From positions 1-32,945 of the forward strand of contig MU864084.1 in NCBI GenBank assembly GCA_033296885.1: DNA of 32,945 bases, written 5' to 3'. Shown here piece after piece: positions 20,475 to 29,390 of this stretch (position 1 is its first letter; the number at the start of each line of letters is the position of its first letter). The position numbers and the translations under genes are program-made. The notes beneath the pieces are model-generated. The model saw only the letters and a list, made by a program, of their open reading frames with translations. It was not told the DNA's origin and ran no database searches. The DNA is from Triangularia verruculosa (taxonomy: Eukaryota > Ascomycota > Sordariomycetes > Sordariales > Podosporaceae).

Positions 20475-22067
20475 TCACCTAATCTCAACCCCCAACCTCC
20501 CCACCATCTCCCTCTTCACCCCCTCATGCAGCCCATTCGTCTCCTCATTCGTCAACGTCCTCTCCAAGCTCCTATAATTCACCCGATAGCACACACTCCT
20601 CCTCCCCGTCTTCGGATGCACAAAACTATCCATCAGCACCACATCCTCCACCACATCCCCCGCCACATCCCTCACCACCTCCATCAAGTCATTCTCATGC
20701 CACTCCCCCTCCCCCCCCCTTCCCCCCGCCGCCCCCGCCCCCCCATGCCCCGGCAGCCAAAAGCTCACATCCTTATAACAAGCCGGATGCTTACTAAACC
20801 CCACAAACGGCCTCAACTTCCCCAGATCATCCCCCACCCCGGCAAACTGCCCCAAGAACCTCTGATCCCTCGACCAAAACAACCTAATATCCGGTATCTG
20901 AAAAAGCAGCATCGCAATCCTCTCCAACCCCACCCCAAACGCCCACCCGATTTGTGAAGGCACCCCAGCGTCGTCGAGGATGTGCTGCTGGGTAACCCCG
21001 CACCCCAAAATCTCCAGCCACTCGTCCTGGTACCATACCTCCAGCTCCCACGACGGCGACGTAAACGGGAAGTAAGCCTCCACCCACCTGACCTTCAACG
21101 GCCGCTCGGCATCATCCTGCTTCATCTTCACCCCCGCTCTCGCATGCGACTCCTTGACTCTCTTGAAAATCTCCGCCACCATCAGCTCCAACGACCGCTT
21201 CAGATGCGCCGCCACCGCTTTCGCTTCCTCGGCCGTATGCGAAGACTGCAGCGGGTTGCGCTCGGCGTGGAAAGGGGGGTTCGGGTCCTCAATGATCATA
21301 TCGTGTTTCGGTAAAGACTCCAAGTCTTTGTACACTGCCTTGACAATATCCCCGCCTGGCACGAGATTGCGATCCCATACCCGGGCACCTTCCATTTGGT
21401 GGAAGACGGGGTAGTGCGACTTGTCGATTTCATCTCTGCGGTAAACGTCGGCCGAGATGAGATAACCTGGCGACTTTGCCGCCGCGAAGAGCGCGGCTTC
21501 GTGGGCTGAGGTGTGGGTTCGGAGGAGAGTCTTGGAGTTGATGTAGTAGGTGTCGGTTTTGGCTCTGCCGGGGTGGTTGGGCGGGAAGCCCAGCGAGTCA
21601 AAGTTCTCGTGGGTGCTGACGACCGGGTCGAGGTTGTTGTAGCTGAGGTAGGTGGGGGAGGGAAACACCGACTCGATGATCTGCCGGGTGATGGAGACTG
21701 GGTGGTCCTTTTGGAGGTGTAGCTTGCGCGAGGTGAGGTTGAGGATGGTTGACGAGACGTTGTACCACTCGGGTTCGACGGGGTAGGTTTTGGAGTTTAT
21801 TGTGACTGTCTTTGGTAGTTCTTTTCTCACATAAAGCACATCAGTTATTGTTCATGGCTTGGAAATGGTCAGAGTGAAGCTGTATTGGTCTGTCTAACCT
21901 GGCTTGGACGAGTATTGTGCCCTCCAACACCTGACTACGGGCGATGTCGCTGCTGATGGTAATGGCCTCAATTGGCTGCTCTGTCGTACAACTCTCGATA
22001 GTCCAGACCGACTGCCAACCCTCGCCCAGAGCCCGCCGGCGCAGGCCATCCCTCGTGGTCCGATCAT
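20475..22067 (-). CDS. MSF1: Mitochondrial phenylalanyl-tRNA synthetase
   Basis: Proposed CDS: exon 1 22067-21899, a 78-nt intron 21898-21821, exon 2 21820-20475; 504 aa. Exon 1 encodes an Arg/Ser-rich mitochondrial presequence ending near RAQYSSKP. A second ATG at 22049 is an equally plausible start. The junction restores KPELPKTVTINSKTYPVEP. The class II catalytic core follows: motif 2 region DVYRRDEIDKSHYPVFHQME (about 181-200) and motif 3 GWAFGVGLERIAM (about 348-360). FSRDQRFLGQF-like sequence (here WSRDQRFLGQF) and the C-terminal ferredoxin-fold anticodon-binding (FDX-ACB) domain (about 398-504) complete it. The FDX-ACB domain has a Gly/Ala-rich insertion GHGGAGAAGGRGGEG. The enzyme charges mitochondrial tRNA-Phe as a monomer. 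The acceptor chosen is AAAAG rather than a pyrimidine-AG, because only it keeps frame with the likely donor. Confidence 0.9.
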
Positions 22068-22392
22068 TCTGGCGAATGTGAAGTTATGGTGGGGTTGGGA
22101 GACCTCTCGCAACGGAAGCTCGGCTCGAAGCTCGGGCACCACAGCAGCTCGTCAAAAAATTGGTCGGTGGCCCGGGCTCCACAAAAACAGGGGTCCTAGA
22201 TGCATGATGACATCTTTCTGGAAATGTTTTGCGGAGAACTTCTGATTGGCCAATTCCTGGCATGGCGGCCTCAAGGGTTCTCAGCTCGACATGGAATTTC
22301 ACAATCTCATATCACACAATTATGCGTACAAGGAAGATGGCCGGGGAATCTCTGTTTATTTTTATTATTTACTTTGCACTGCCCTCAACAAT
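22068..22392. promoter_or_regulatory. Compact promoter of PheRS gene and 3' region of ARG1
   Basis: Only 325 bases separate the ARG1 stop from the PheRS start, both on the minus strand. The 22068-22200 part is G+C-rich and probably promoter. The A+T-rich stretch near 22300-22390 probably holds the ARG1 polyadenylation signal. No consensus site was recognised. Confidence 0.5.
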
Positions 22393-24112
22393 TTACTTGG
22401 TAAGGGGCTTGCCATCCTTGATCTTCTGGAGGCCGTACTTCTCCAGGCGGATGGCCTGGATGGCAATGAAGCCAGAGGTGTCCATGGGGGAGAAGCCCTC
22501 GAGGGAGTCCATGGAAGCATCTTCCTGGGAGTAGAGGTTGCTGGCATCCGACTTGCGACCAAGGACGTAGGCAGCGCCCTTGTAAACCGACATGCGGACC
22601 TCGCCAGTAACGTTCTCCTGGGAATAGACGAGGGAGTTCTCAAGGAACTCACGCTCGGGAGAGAAGTACATGCCGTTGTAGAGGCAGTGAGACCACTCAA
22701 TCGTGACGAACTGGTCACGGAGCTTGCGGACCTTGGCGTCCATGACGAGACCCTCGAGATCCAAGTGAGCAAGGCGGCTAGAATACTGTTAACATACTAC
22801 AAACTCATACAAAACTTTAGCAGCCAAGAACCTACGCAATGGTAAGACCGGGGGTGTCGTAGCAGCCTCTGCTCTTGAGACCGATGAAACGGTTCTCAAC
22901 AATATCAATTCTGCCAACACCATTGTCGTGGCCAATCTTGTTCAGAAGCTTGAACAGAGCAACGGAGTCGGTAACCTCACCCTCGGGGGTAACAACCTTG
23001 GTGGGGATACCCTTCTCGAAGTGGATGGTGAAGTTGTAAGGAACATCAGGAGCATCAGTAGGGTCGATGGTGCGGGTCCAGAGCTCCTTGGGGGGAGAGT
23101 GGTCGGGGTCCTCGAGGACACCAGCCTCGTACGAGCAGTGCACAAGGTTGTCATCCATGGACCAGGGGGCCTTGGGGCTGGAGGAGACGGGAATGTTGTT
23201 CTCGGCGGCGAACTTGAGGAGATCGGCACGGCCCTGAAACCTTTCGATGAACTCGGGCATTCTCCAGGGGGCGATGACCTTCATCTTGGGGTTGCAAGCC
23301 TTGAAGGCAAGCTCGAAGCGGACCTGGTCATTCTACAGAGGCTCAGTCAGTACGGGGCATGCTTTGCCTAGTAGAGGCTGACTTACACCCTTGCCAGTGC
23401 AACCGTGGCTGAGAATGTCGCAGTTGTACTGCTCAGCAACGCGGACCTGAGCGCGGGCAATGATGGGGCGGGCGAGGGAGGTGCCGAGGAGGTAGCGGTC
23501 CTCATAGATGGCATTGCACTGGATGGCGCGGAAGACAATCTCCTCAACGAACTCACGCTGGAGATCCTCAATCACCATGCGCTCAGCACCAAGGGCGAGA
23601 GCCTTCTTCTCGACCTCAGCCCAGTCCTCCTCCTGGCCGACATTGGCGAGGAAGCACACGACAGTGTAACCCTGTTTTGTCTCTGTCAGTTCCCCATCCT
23701 GGCGTGTGAAACAACAGCCAGGAGCTGCCTACCTCGAGAATAAGCCACTTGAGGATGGTGGAGGTGTCAAGACCTGTCAACCAAACTTGTCAGCTTCCCT
23801 TTCCGTCTCGCACCCGTGCACGAAGTTACGCCGACAAGGTTCCCGGTGGGCACCACGAAGCAAGACCAATTGGCTTTTCTACGTGCCCGCCATACGAACA
23901 TGGAAGGTCGATCGAGCCCGACATGCGTTTACTCGAGCATGAAGAGACAAAATGAAGCCGTTGCGCAACCGAATGGCTTACCTCCAGAGTAGGCGCTGTA
24001 AGCGGGGGTTAGCACGAGGTGTTGTTTCCACACTTTTAAGCTTTTGGCGGGGGAGAGAGCAAGATATATACAAGACAAAAATCACTTACAGACAGACACG
24101 ACCCTTGGACAT
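22393..24112 (-). CDS. ARG1: Argininosuccinate synthase, six exons
   Basis: CDS join: 24112-24090, 23995-23982, 23773-23733, 23671-23387, 23332-22836, 22777-22393; 1245 nt, 414 aa, the usual length. Introns are 94, 208, 61, 54 and 58 nt with GTAAGT, GTAAGC, GTAGGC, GTAAGT and GTAGGT donors. Splicing restores MSKGRVCLAYSGGLDTSTI, which contains the ATP-binding P-loop SGGLDTS, then CFLANVGQEEDW, then SHGCTGKGNDQVRFE, then APWRMPEF and the C-terminal SPMDTSGFIAIQAIRLEKYG. The enzyme joins citrulline and aspartate using ATP to give argininosuccinate, the penultimate step of arginine synthesis, in the cytosol. Exon 2 is only 14 nt and lies in the P-loop sequence. The upstream region has TGACTC cross-pathway-control half-sites. 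It is called arg-1 in Neurospora and ARG1 in yeast. Confidence 0.95.
23982..23995 (-). other. 14-nt micro-exon 2 of argininosuccinate synthase
   Basis: The bases CGCCTACTCTGGAG lie between a TTACAG acceptor and a GTAAGC donor. They encode the last base of Leu8, Ala-Tyr-Ser-Gly and the first base of the following Gly. Without it the downstream frame is lost and the P-loop destroyed, so it is needed for the protein even though it is far below usual exon size. Confidence 0.9.
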
Positions 24113-24226
24113 GGTGAAGACTGGGATTTGTAGCAAAGTAACAAAATGAAGATATTCAAGATGAGATTCCGCAAAGAAATAGAGAGCCCAACAAACAATG
24201 GAAGAAAGCGGACACAAAAAAATATG

Positions 24227-24232
24227 GAGTCA
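24227..24232 (-). promoter_or_regulatory. TGACTC cross-pathway-control (CPC1/Gcn4-type) half-site
   Basis: GAGTCA on the plus strand reads TGACTC on the ARG1 strand, about 115 bases upstream of its ATG. Gcn4/CPC1 proteins bind TGA(C/G)TCA and activate arginine and other amino-acid genes. This copy lacks the final A of the full consensus. Confidence 0.5.
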
Positions 24233-24286
24233 CAGTCACACAGATAGCTGCAGCTCCCTCTCCCCTCTATGGTCTGACCCCTCCTA

Positions 24287-24292
24287 TGACTC
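24287..24292 (+). promoter_or_regulatory. ATGACTC cross-pathway-control (CPC1/Gcn4-type) site
   Basis: ATGACTCG matches seven of nine positions of the Gcn4/CPC1 consensus ATGACTCAT. It lies about 175 bases upstream of the ARG1 ATG and 55 bases from the other half-site. Position and gene function agree with general amino-acid control. Confidence 0.5.
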
Positions 24293-24366
24293 GAAGGCGG
24301 TCAAACTTTTTTTTGTTTTGCCCGGAAAGGTAAGGGATCCAAGACTGATCCGATATCGCTAGAGCA

Positions 24367-24379
24367 AAGATAAGATAGA
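24367..24379 (+). promoter_or_regulatory. Paired GATA sites (AreA/NIT2-type)
   Basis: AAGATAAGATAGATC contains two overlapping HGATAR motifs 5 bases apart. Closely spaced GATA pairs are typical of sites for the nitrogen regulators NIT2/AreA. They could act on ARG1, DIC1 or both. Binding is inferred only from the consensus. Confidence 0.35.
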
Positions 24380-24390
24380 TCAGCCCGCTG

Positions 24391-24420
24391 ATACCCGCCA
24401 ATCCCCGCCAGTCCCCGCCA
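24391..24420. repeat. Three CCCGCCA copies at exact 10-bp spacing
   Basis: Three consecutive decamers, ATACCCGCCA, ATCCCCGCCA and GTCCCCGCCA, each end in CCCGCCA, placing the core on the same face of the helix. They lie midway in the divergent promoter. This is the layout of a clustered zinc-finger site, but I know no named factor for it. Confidence 0.6.
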
Positions 24421-24816
24421 CGAGGAAACTCGAAGGGTCCGTGGGCACCCTGCCGGTCGATTACGTAGTGGGGATTCTGGGGAGAGAACAAGAACCTAGT
24501 GGGTAACCCAAAATTTCCCACTGTTGGTTTAAATTGATTGCAGCTGTGACTTCTTATCAGCGCATATTGCTTGGGACGACGCCTCTCGTCATACCTTGAT
24601 CCGATCTTTCCAGTCGCAAACTTCAGCCGATGCCGGTATAGCTTGTCAACAACAAGTGAACTAGAAGCTATTCACTTAATCATCAATTCATAACATTTAA
24701 TCTCTAATTTCGCAAAAGTTTTGGCGAAAAACTCACAAATCCCGAGGAATGATCTTGTTATAGCGACAACTCCAACTTTTTTCCCGCCTGTGTGTTTGTT
24801 GCGCCGAGACGACAAA

Positions 24817-25949
24817 ATGGAGGCCAAAAGTGGTGTACCTACACCGGTAGGCACGGGGAAGGAGACCAGCAAGAGAGACACCAAGATGACCCTCTCACCA
24901 CAACCAAAACAAAAACCAATTCACTACCCCTTTTGGTTCGGAGGCAGCGCATCCTCCATGGCCGCCTGCGTCACCCATCCTCTCGACCTCGGTTTGTCCA
25001 CCTCCCTAACCTAGCCTCTTCTCCATACTAACCTCCCATAATAGTCAAAGTCCGTCTACAAACCCGCACCGGCTCCATGCCCACCAGCATGTCCGGCACC
25101 TTCCTCCACATCCTCCGCAACAACGGTCTCTCCGGCCTATACTCAGGCTTGTCCGCCTCCCTCCTCCGCCAAATCACCTACAGCACCACCCGCTTCGGCA
25201 TCTACGAGGAACTCAAATCCCAACTCGCCTCCCGCTCCGGCGTCGACCCCGTCACCCAAAAGGCCAAACCCCCCTCCCTCCCCATGCTCATCGCCATGGC
25301 CTCCATCTCCGGCACCATCGGCGGCGTAGCCGGCAACGCAGCCGACGTCCTCAACGTCCGCATGCAACACGACGCCTCCCTCCCCGAGCACAAACGTCGG
25401 AACTACCGCCACGCCGGCGACGGACTAGTCCGCATGATCAGAGAAGAAGGCGTCGGCTCTCTGTTCCGCGGTGTCGGGCCGAACTCCCTCAGAGCAGCAG
25501 CCATGACGGCCTCTCAGCTGGCATCATATGACATCTTCAAGAGAACATTAATCAAGTTTGCGAAAATGGAGGACAACCTCGCCACACATTTCACCTCTTC
25601 CTTCTTGGCCGGCGTGGTGGCCGCCACGGTAACAAGCCCGATAGACGTCATCAAGACCAGAGTCATGTCGGCGCACGGGAACCAGTCTATGGCTCACTTG
25701 CTGGGGAGCATCTACGCAAAGGAGGGGCTGAGGTGGATGTTCAAGGGCTGGGTGCCGAGTTTTTTGAGGCTAGGGCCGTAAGTATTCTTCTCCCTTTTTC
25801 CCCTCGATGATGATGATATAACTGACACAGAACAAAAAAAAAACAGACAAACAATCTGCACGTTCCTATTCTTGGAATCTCATCGCAAATTCTATAGACA
25901 GATCAAAGGGTTAGAAGAGCCAGAGTTGTCCGCCGTGGCAAAGGCTTAA
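24817..25949 (+). CDS. DIC1: Mitochondrial dicarboxylate carrier (SLC25 family)
   Basis: CDS join: 24817-24991, 25045-25777, 25847-25949; 336 aa. Introns are 53 nt (donor GTTTGT, CTAAC branch) and 69 nt (donor GTAAGT, acceptor AACAG). It has three mitochondrial-carrier repeats with signatures THPLDLVKVRLQT, NAADVLNVRMQHD and TSPIDVIKTRVMS, giving six transmembrane helices. The second signature has Ala instead of Pro, as dicarboxylate carriers often deviate there, and the VRMQ-D pattern is characteristic of DIC1. The protein exchanges malate or succinate for phosphate across the inner mitochondrial membrane. About 38 extra N-terminal residues precede the carrier core. It is divergent from ARG1 and convergent with RPB3. 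Subfamily choice (DIC rather than the related oxoglutarate carrier) is fairly confident. Confidence 0.9.
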
Positions 25950-26914
25950 GGGGGGGTTCATAGACCGTTTGGATTTCCTCTTTTTTTTGCCTCTCTTTAC
26001 TTTCTGTTTTTAGCGAAAACCTAGCGAACTTTTGATACCTTGACAACTACAGCAACAAAAGGGGCTTTTATAGACGAGGGAAGACAGGATCGATCCATAG
26101 AGCGTCGGAGGGAATGGGGAAAAACATCATCGACGTCAACACCATCAGCACGACTGTATCTTTTTGTATTTTATATACCATGGCAAGGGATGGGGAGTTG
26201 GCAAAGGATATCTTGGCAGGGGGCGGCGTTTTGTCATTTTGTCATTTTGTCTCCTTTTTTTCTTGTTATTTACTATTTGTACTGTAAAACCGCAGAGGTG
26301 GTGTTCATACAAAGAGGGAGAAATCATGTGTGGTTGTTTGTTTGTTTTTCTCTTTTTATCCAACTTCAAATGTGAAGCCTTTTTTGATACATTATAAACT
26401 AATGTACAAGTTACAAAATTTGATGATTCCAGGTTGAAATCCCCCCCTGGAAATAAATGACTGTTTTGTTTTCGCCATCTCCCACCAAACCCTTTATTAA
26501 CCGCCCCCACCAAAACTCCGGCTGATGGAAATACTCTATGCTGAGGAAAAAGAGGCCAAGAAGATGGCTCAACTCGTCTTCATATCCAGCTCTGTCGTCC
26601 ACATTCAACCAAAGTGGCGTCGTTGCGGATATCGATGGGCTCGGCCAGGAGGCGAGGTAGTGACAAGACGACGCTGTTACGATAGACGATGTGTGGTGCC
26701 TCAAGAAGATATATGGGTGTGGCAAGAAGGATGTTGATGTGCCGTGCTTGTATATTACAGTAATCGGTAAGATGTCGCGTGGGCAAAGTGCTCACACATA
26801 GCCGTTGCTTCGTCTGGGATCGCTCAGGGATTTCGTGTCCGGTCGAAAATCTTGGGCCAAAAAAGGTCCAGGGAAGCCCACCGCCAAAGGTCCAGTCCTC
26901 ATTCAATCATTCAT
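25950..26914. other. Convergent intergenic region between DIC1 and RPB3
   Basis: About 965 bases of 3' flanking sequence with T-rich stretches and a short TTTTGTCA-type tandem near 26230-26255. Reading frames are short and without domains. Both genes should end transcription here. Nothing else seen. Confidence 0.55.
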
Positions 26915-28068
26915 TCAAGACCAACCGCCACCTCCATAGGATGTCTGACCACCAAACGGAGTGGTCCCGCCGCCACCACCCCAGGCGCTCTGGTTCCCGC
27001 CATTTCCGCCGTAAGATGTCGAGTATCCATAGTTGGTATCGGGTCCGCTGTTGTATTCTGGGCTCCTAGGTCCGTCGTATCCACCATCGCCCTCGCCCTC
27101 GGTCAGCTCGTGAATCAAGCCTGCGAGTTTTTGTTGGATGACCTTGATTCCCTCAGCAACGATTCCGTCTGGTGGCAGGTTCCCGGCCGTCTCGACGTTG
27201 AAGTAAAAGTGGTTAGGCACAGCATCGAAGTCGAAAGGCTCGCCTTCCACTGGTGGCTCTTCCCACTTGGCGTACTCGCTTGGGGGCCTGTAACATATCG
27301 TGTGAGCAGCAGCTTTGCGACGGGAGATAGTCGTGGGAAGTTTTACCATTCAGCCTTCGGATCCGACTCATACCACAGATCAAGGTGGCGGAGCTTGTTG
27401 TGCGGGTCATACTCAAAGCCGATGGCTGCGCTTGGCGCCCACTTCGCATGTTCCTTCGCGATACCCTTCTTTGCAATGCACTCGAGCTTGATCTCCTGGT
27501 CGGGACGCAGCTTGAGAATGAGCGATCCGGTACCGTCCTTATCGGTAATGATTGGTGTTCCCAAGGTTTGATTTATGCGTTCGCCAACAGGTACCAAATC
27601 GCGCGCTGATACCGACATGTTGTCGTAGCCAGTACACCTCGCGTGAAGCGTGAGCCTGACGCTGCAGTGTTCGCAATACTCTTCGCAGTCGCAGTCGCGG
27701 GAATAGAGAAGGTGCTCAACCCCCTCGGCGTTGAGTGGGATGAGACCGAGACGGTGGGCGATGAACTCGTCGGCGAGAACCGAACTGTTGTTTTCGATCT
27801 CGACCAGGTCGATGGCGATGGTTGGGATCTCGCCCAGCATGACGCGACGCAGCGAGTTGGCGAAGGAGATATCGGCATTCTGGAGTTCGAACTTGACACG
27901 GACGGAATCGGCCTAGATAGATTCCATTGCGTTTAGACACAACGTTTCCCGACAGCCCGCCGCCCGGAGAAGGGAAGCTGAGGCGTTACGACAACCACAT
28001 ACCTGCGAGATCTTGACCACCGGTCCTAGAGACTCGGCGTCATCCATCGCCATCGGATCGTAATCCAT
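26915..28068 (-). CDS. RPB3: RNA polymerase II third largest subunit RPB3
   Basis: CDS join: 28068-28003, 27912-27347, 27287-26915; 1005 nt, 334 aa. Introns are 90 nt (GTATGT) and 59 nt (GTAAAA). The alpha-like dimerisation domain begins VRVKFELQNADISFANSLRRVMLGEIPTI in sequence order. The zinc-binding loop SRDCDCEEYCEHC has Cys 96, 98, 102 and 105. The second junction restores KAEW-PPSEYAKWE, a conserved RPB3 stretch. RPB3 pairs with RPB11 and nucleates Pol II assembly in the nucleus. The last ~55 residues are a Gly/Tyr/Ser-rich low-complexity tail (TNYGYSTSYGGNGG, GGGGGTTPFGG), making the protein longer than human (275 aa) and yeast (318 aa) RPB3. It is divergent from MGE1. Confidence 0.95.
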
Positions 28069-28617
28069 CTTGCCGGCTGTATATGGCTGGCGCGATACTT
28101 GTGTTTGCTACTGGTTCGTAAGATGGAGACCGCAAGGCGCGTTGTGTTGACAGGCAAGCGGAATGAAGCGCTGGTTGTTGGATCGCAGGAAAGCTGGTGA
28201 AGCGGAAGGCTGCAGCAACAAGCGGATCCCAGCTCCCATCAGAAGTTTGGTTTGGTCGAGGTGAGAGGCGCGCCCAGACAAAGCGTCGATAAGAGAAAAC
28301 ACCCACACGCCCTGCGCTATCAGCACATGATTTCGCGGTGGGTTCCGGCAGGCTGCGGTGGGTCTTGCTTTTTGGCAGAGGGAAAACCCTGCCGGTCAGC
28401 ACTGGGTTCAGGTGGCGGGGCTCGGCGGGATCTGGGGAACAGTTCCAGGCGGTCCGTCAGATGATCCGCTTTTTTCTTGCCTTGGCCCGGTTGAACAACG
28501 GCCCAACCAAAGCCGTCATCGCAAAATTTCTGGAAGACCATCACGCGATATAGAAGACGAAAAGAAGGAGCATTGCCGTCCGTTGAGTTTACCAGATACA
28601 CCCTGAAAACCGCCATA
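28069..28617. promoter_or_regulatory. Divergent promoter region RPB3/MGE1
   Basis: 549 bases between two divergent start codons. A TTCTGGAA motif at 28528-28535 is a two-unit heat-shock-element-like sequence about 85 bases upstream of the MGE1 start. Otherwise no clear consensus. Confidence 0.5.
28528..28535 (+). promoter_or_regulatory. Heat-shock-element-like inverted pair TTCTGGAA
   Basis: TTCnnGAA is two of the three inverted nGAAn units of a heat-shock element; the third unit is missing. MGE1 serves mitochondrial Hsp70, so a heat-shock link is plausible, but the match is short. Confidence 0.25.
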
Positions 28618-29390
28618 ATGTTACGACAGACCATTGCCAACACCTCCCGGGCTCTCCGCTCCACCGCCAGGGCCGGTGCTCAGAGACAGCTTGCCAGACC
28701 CCAGTTCATCCAGTCACCAATTGCCGCAGCGGCGAGAACAGTTGCACCAAGGGTGAGATGGTACAGCGCTGAGGCCGAGAACAAGGAGGCCGAGACCAAG
28801 AACGGCGAGGAGAAGGCTGCTGAGGAGACTGAAGCAACGAAACTCAAGAAGGAACTAGAGGCTAAGGAGGCCGAAGCTCGGGACTGGAAGGTACATACAA
28901 CCCACCCCTGGCTTCTGTCCCCTGCAAATACTAACAACCTTACCAGGACAAGTGCCTTCGCTCCGTTGCCGACTTCCGCAACCTCCAGGACCGGATGGCT
29001 CGCGAGATGAAGGCTGCCCGTGACTTCGCTATCCAGAAGTTTGCCAAGGACCTCGTCGACAGCGTCGATAACTTCGACCGTGCCCTTACCATGGTCCCCC
29101 AGGAGAAGCTCAAATCTGAGGAGAAGTCTCCCCACCTCTCGGACCTCGTCAATCTCTACGAGGGTCTCAAGATGACTGAGAACATCCTCATCGAGACCCT
29201 CAAGAAGCACGGCCTCGAGAGATACGACCCCGAAGGCCTCCCCTTCGACCCCAATGAGCACGAGGCCACCTTCATGACTCCCATGCAGGACAAGGAGCAC
29301 AACACTGTTTTCCACACCCAGCAGAAGGGCTTCAAGCTGAACGGCCGCATCCTTAGACCCGCCAAGGTTGGCGTTGTCAAGAACAGATAA
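28618..29390 (+). CDS. MGE1: Mitochondrial GrpE cochaperone (nucleotide exchange factor of mtHsp70)
   Basis: CDS join: 28618-28890 and 28947-29390; 717 nt, 238 aa (yeast Mge1 is 228). The 56-nt intron has donor GTACAT, branch ACTAAC at 28929-28934 and acceptor CCAG. The N-terminus MLRQTIANTSRALRSTARAG is a typical mitochondrial presequence, with likely cleavage near VRWYS (about residue 50). Residues about 55-130 form the long charged helix of GrpE, including DFRNLQDRMAREMKAARDFA. The C-terminal beta domain has FDPNEHEATFMTP and KGFKLNGRILRPAKVGVVK, the GrpE family signature. It dimerises and releases ADP from mitochondrial Hsp70 during protein import and folding. Confident assignment. Confidence 0.95.

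Larger units (their letters stand above)
24113..24816. promoter_or_regulatory. Divergent promoter region ARG1/DIC1
   Basis: About 700 bases between two divergent start codons. It contains TGACTC half-sites, a GATA pair and a three-copy CCCGCCA array, all listed separately. On the ARG1 side no ATG occurs on the minus strand between 24113 and about 24587, so that leader has no upstream ORF if transcription starts there. Confidence 0.7.

Noticed and set aside
13062..29390. Functional cluster of mitochondrial genes (RRG9, PheRS, DIC1, MGE1)
   Set aside because: The genes are interspersed with non-mitochondrial ones, lie on both strands and have separate promoters. Mitochondrial proteins are common enough for this to be chance.
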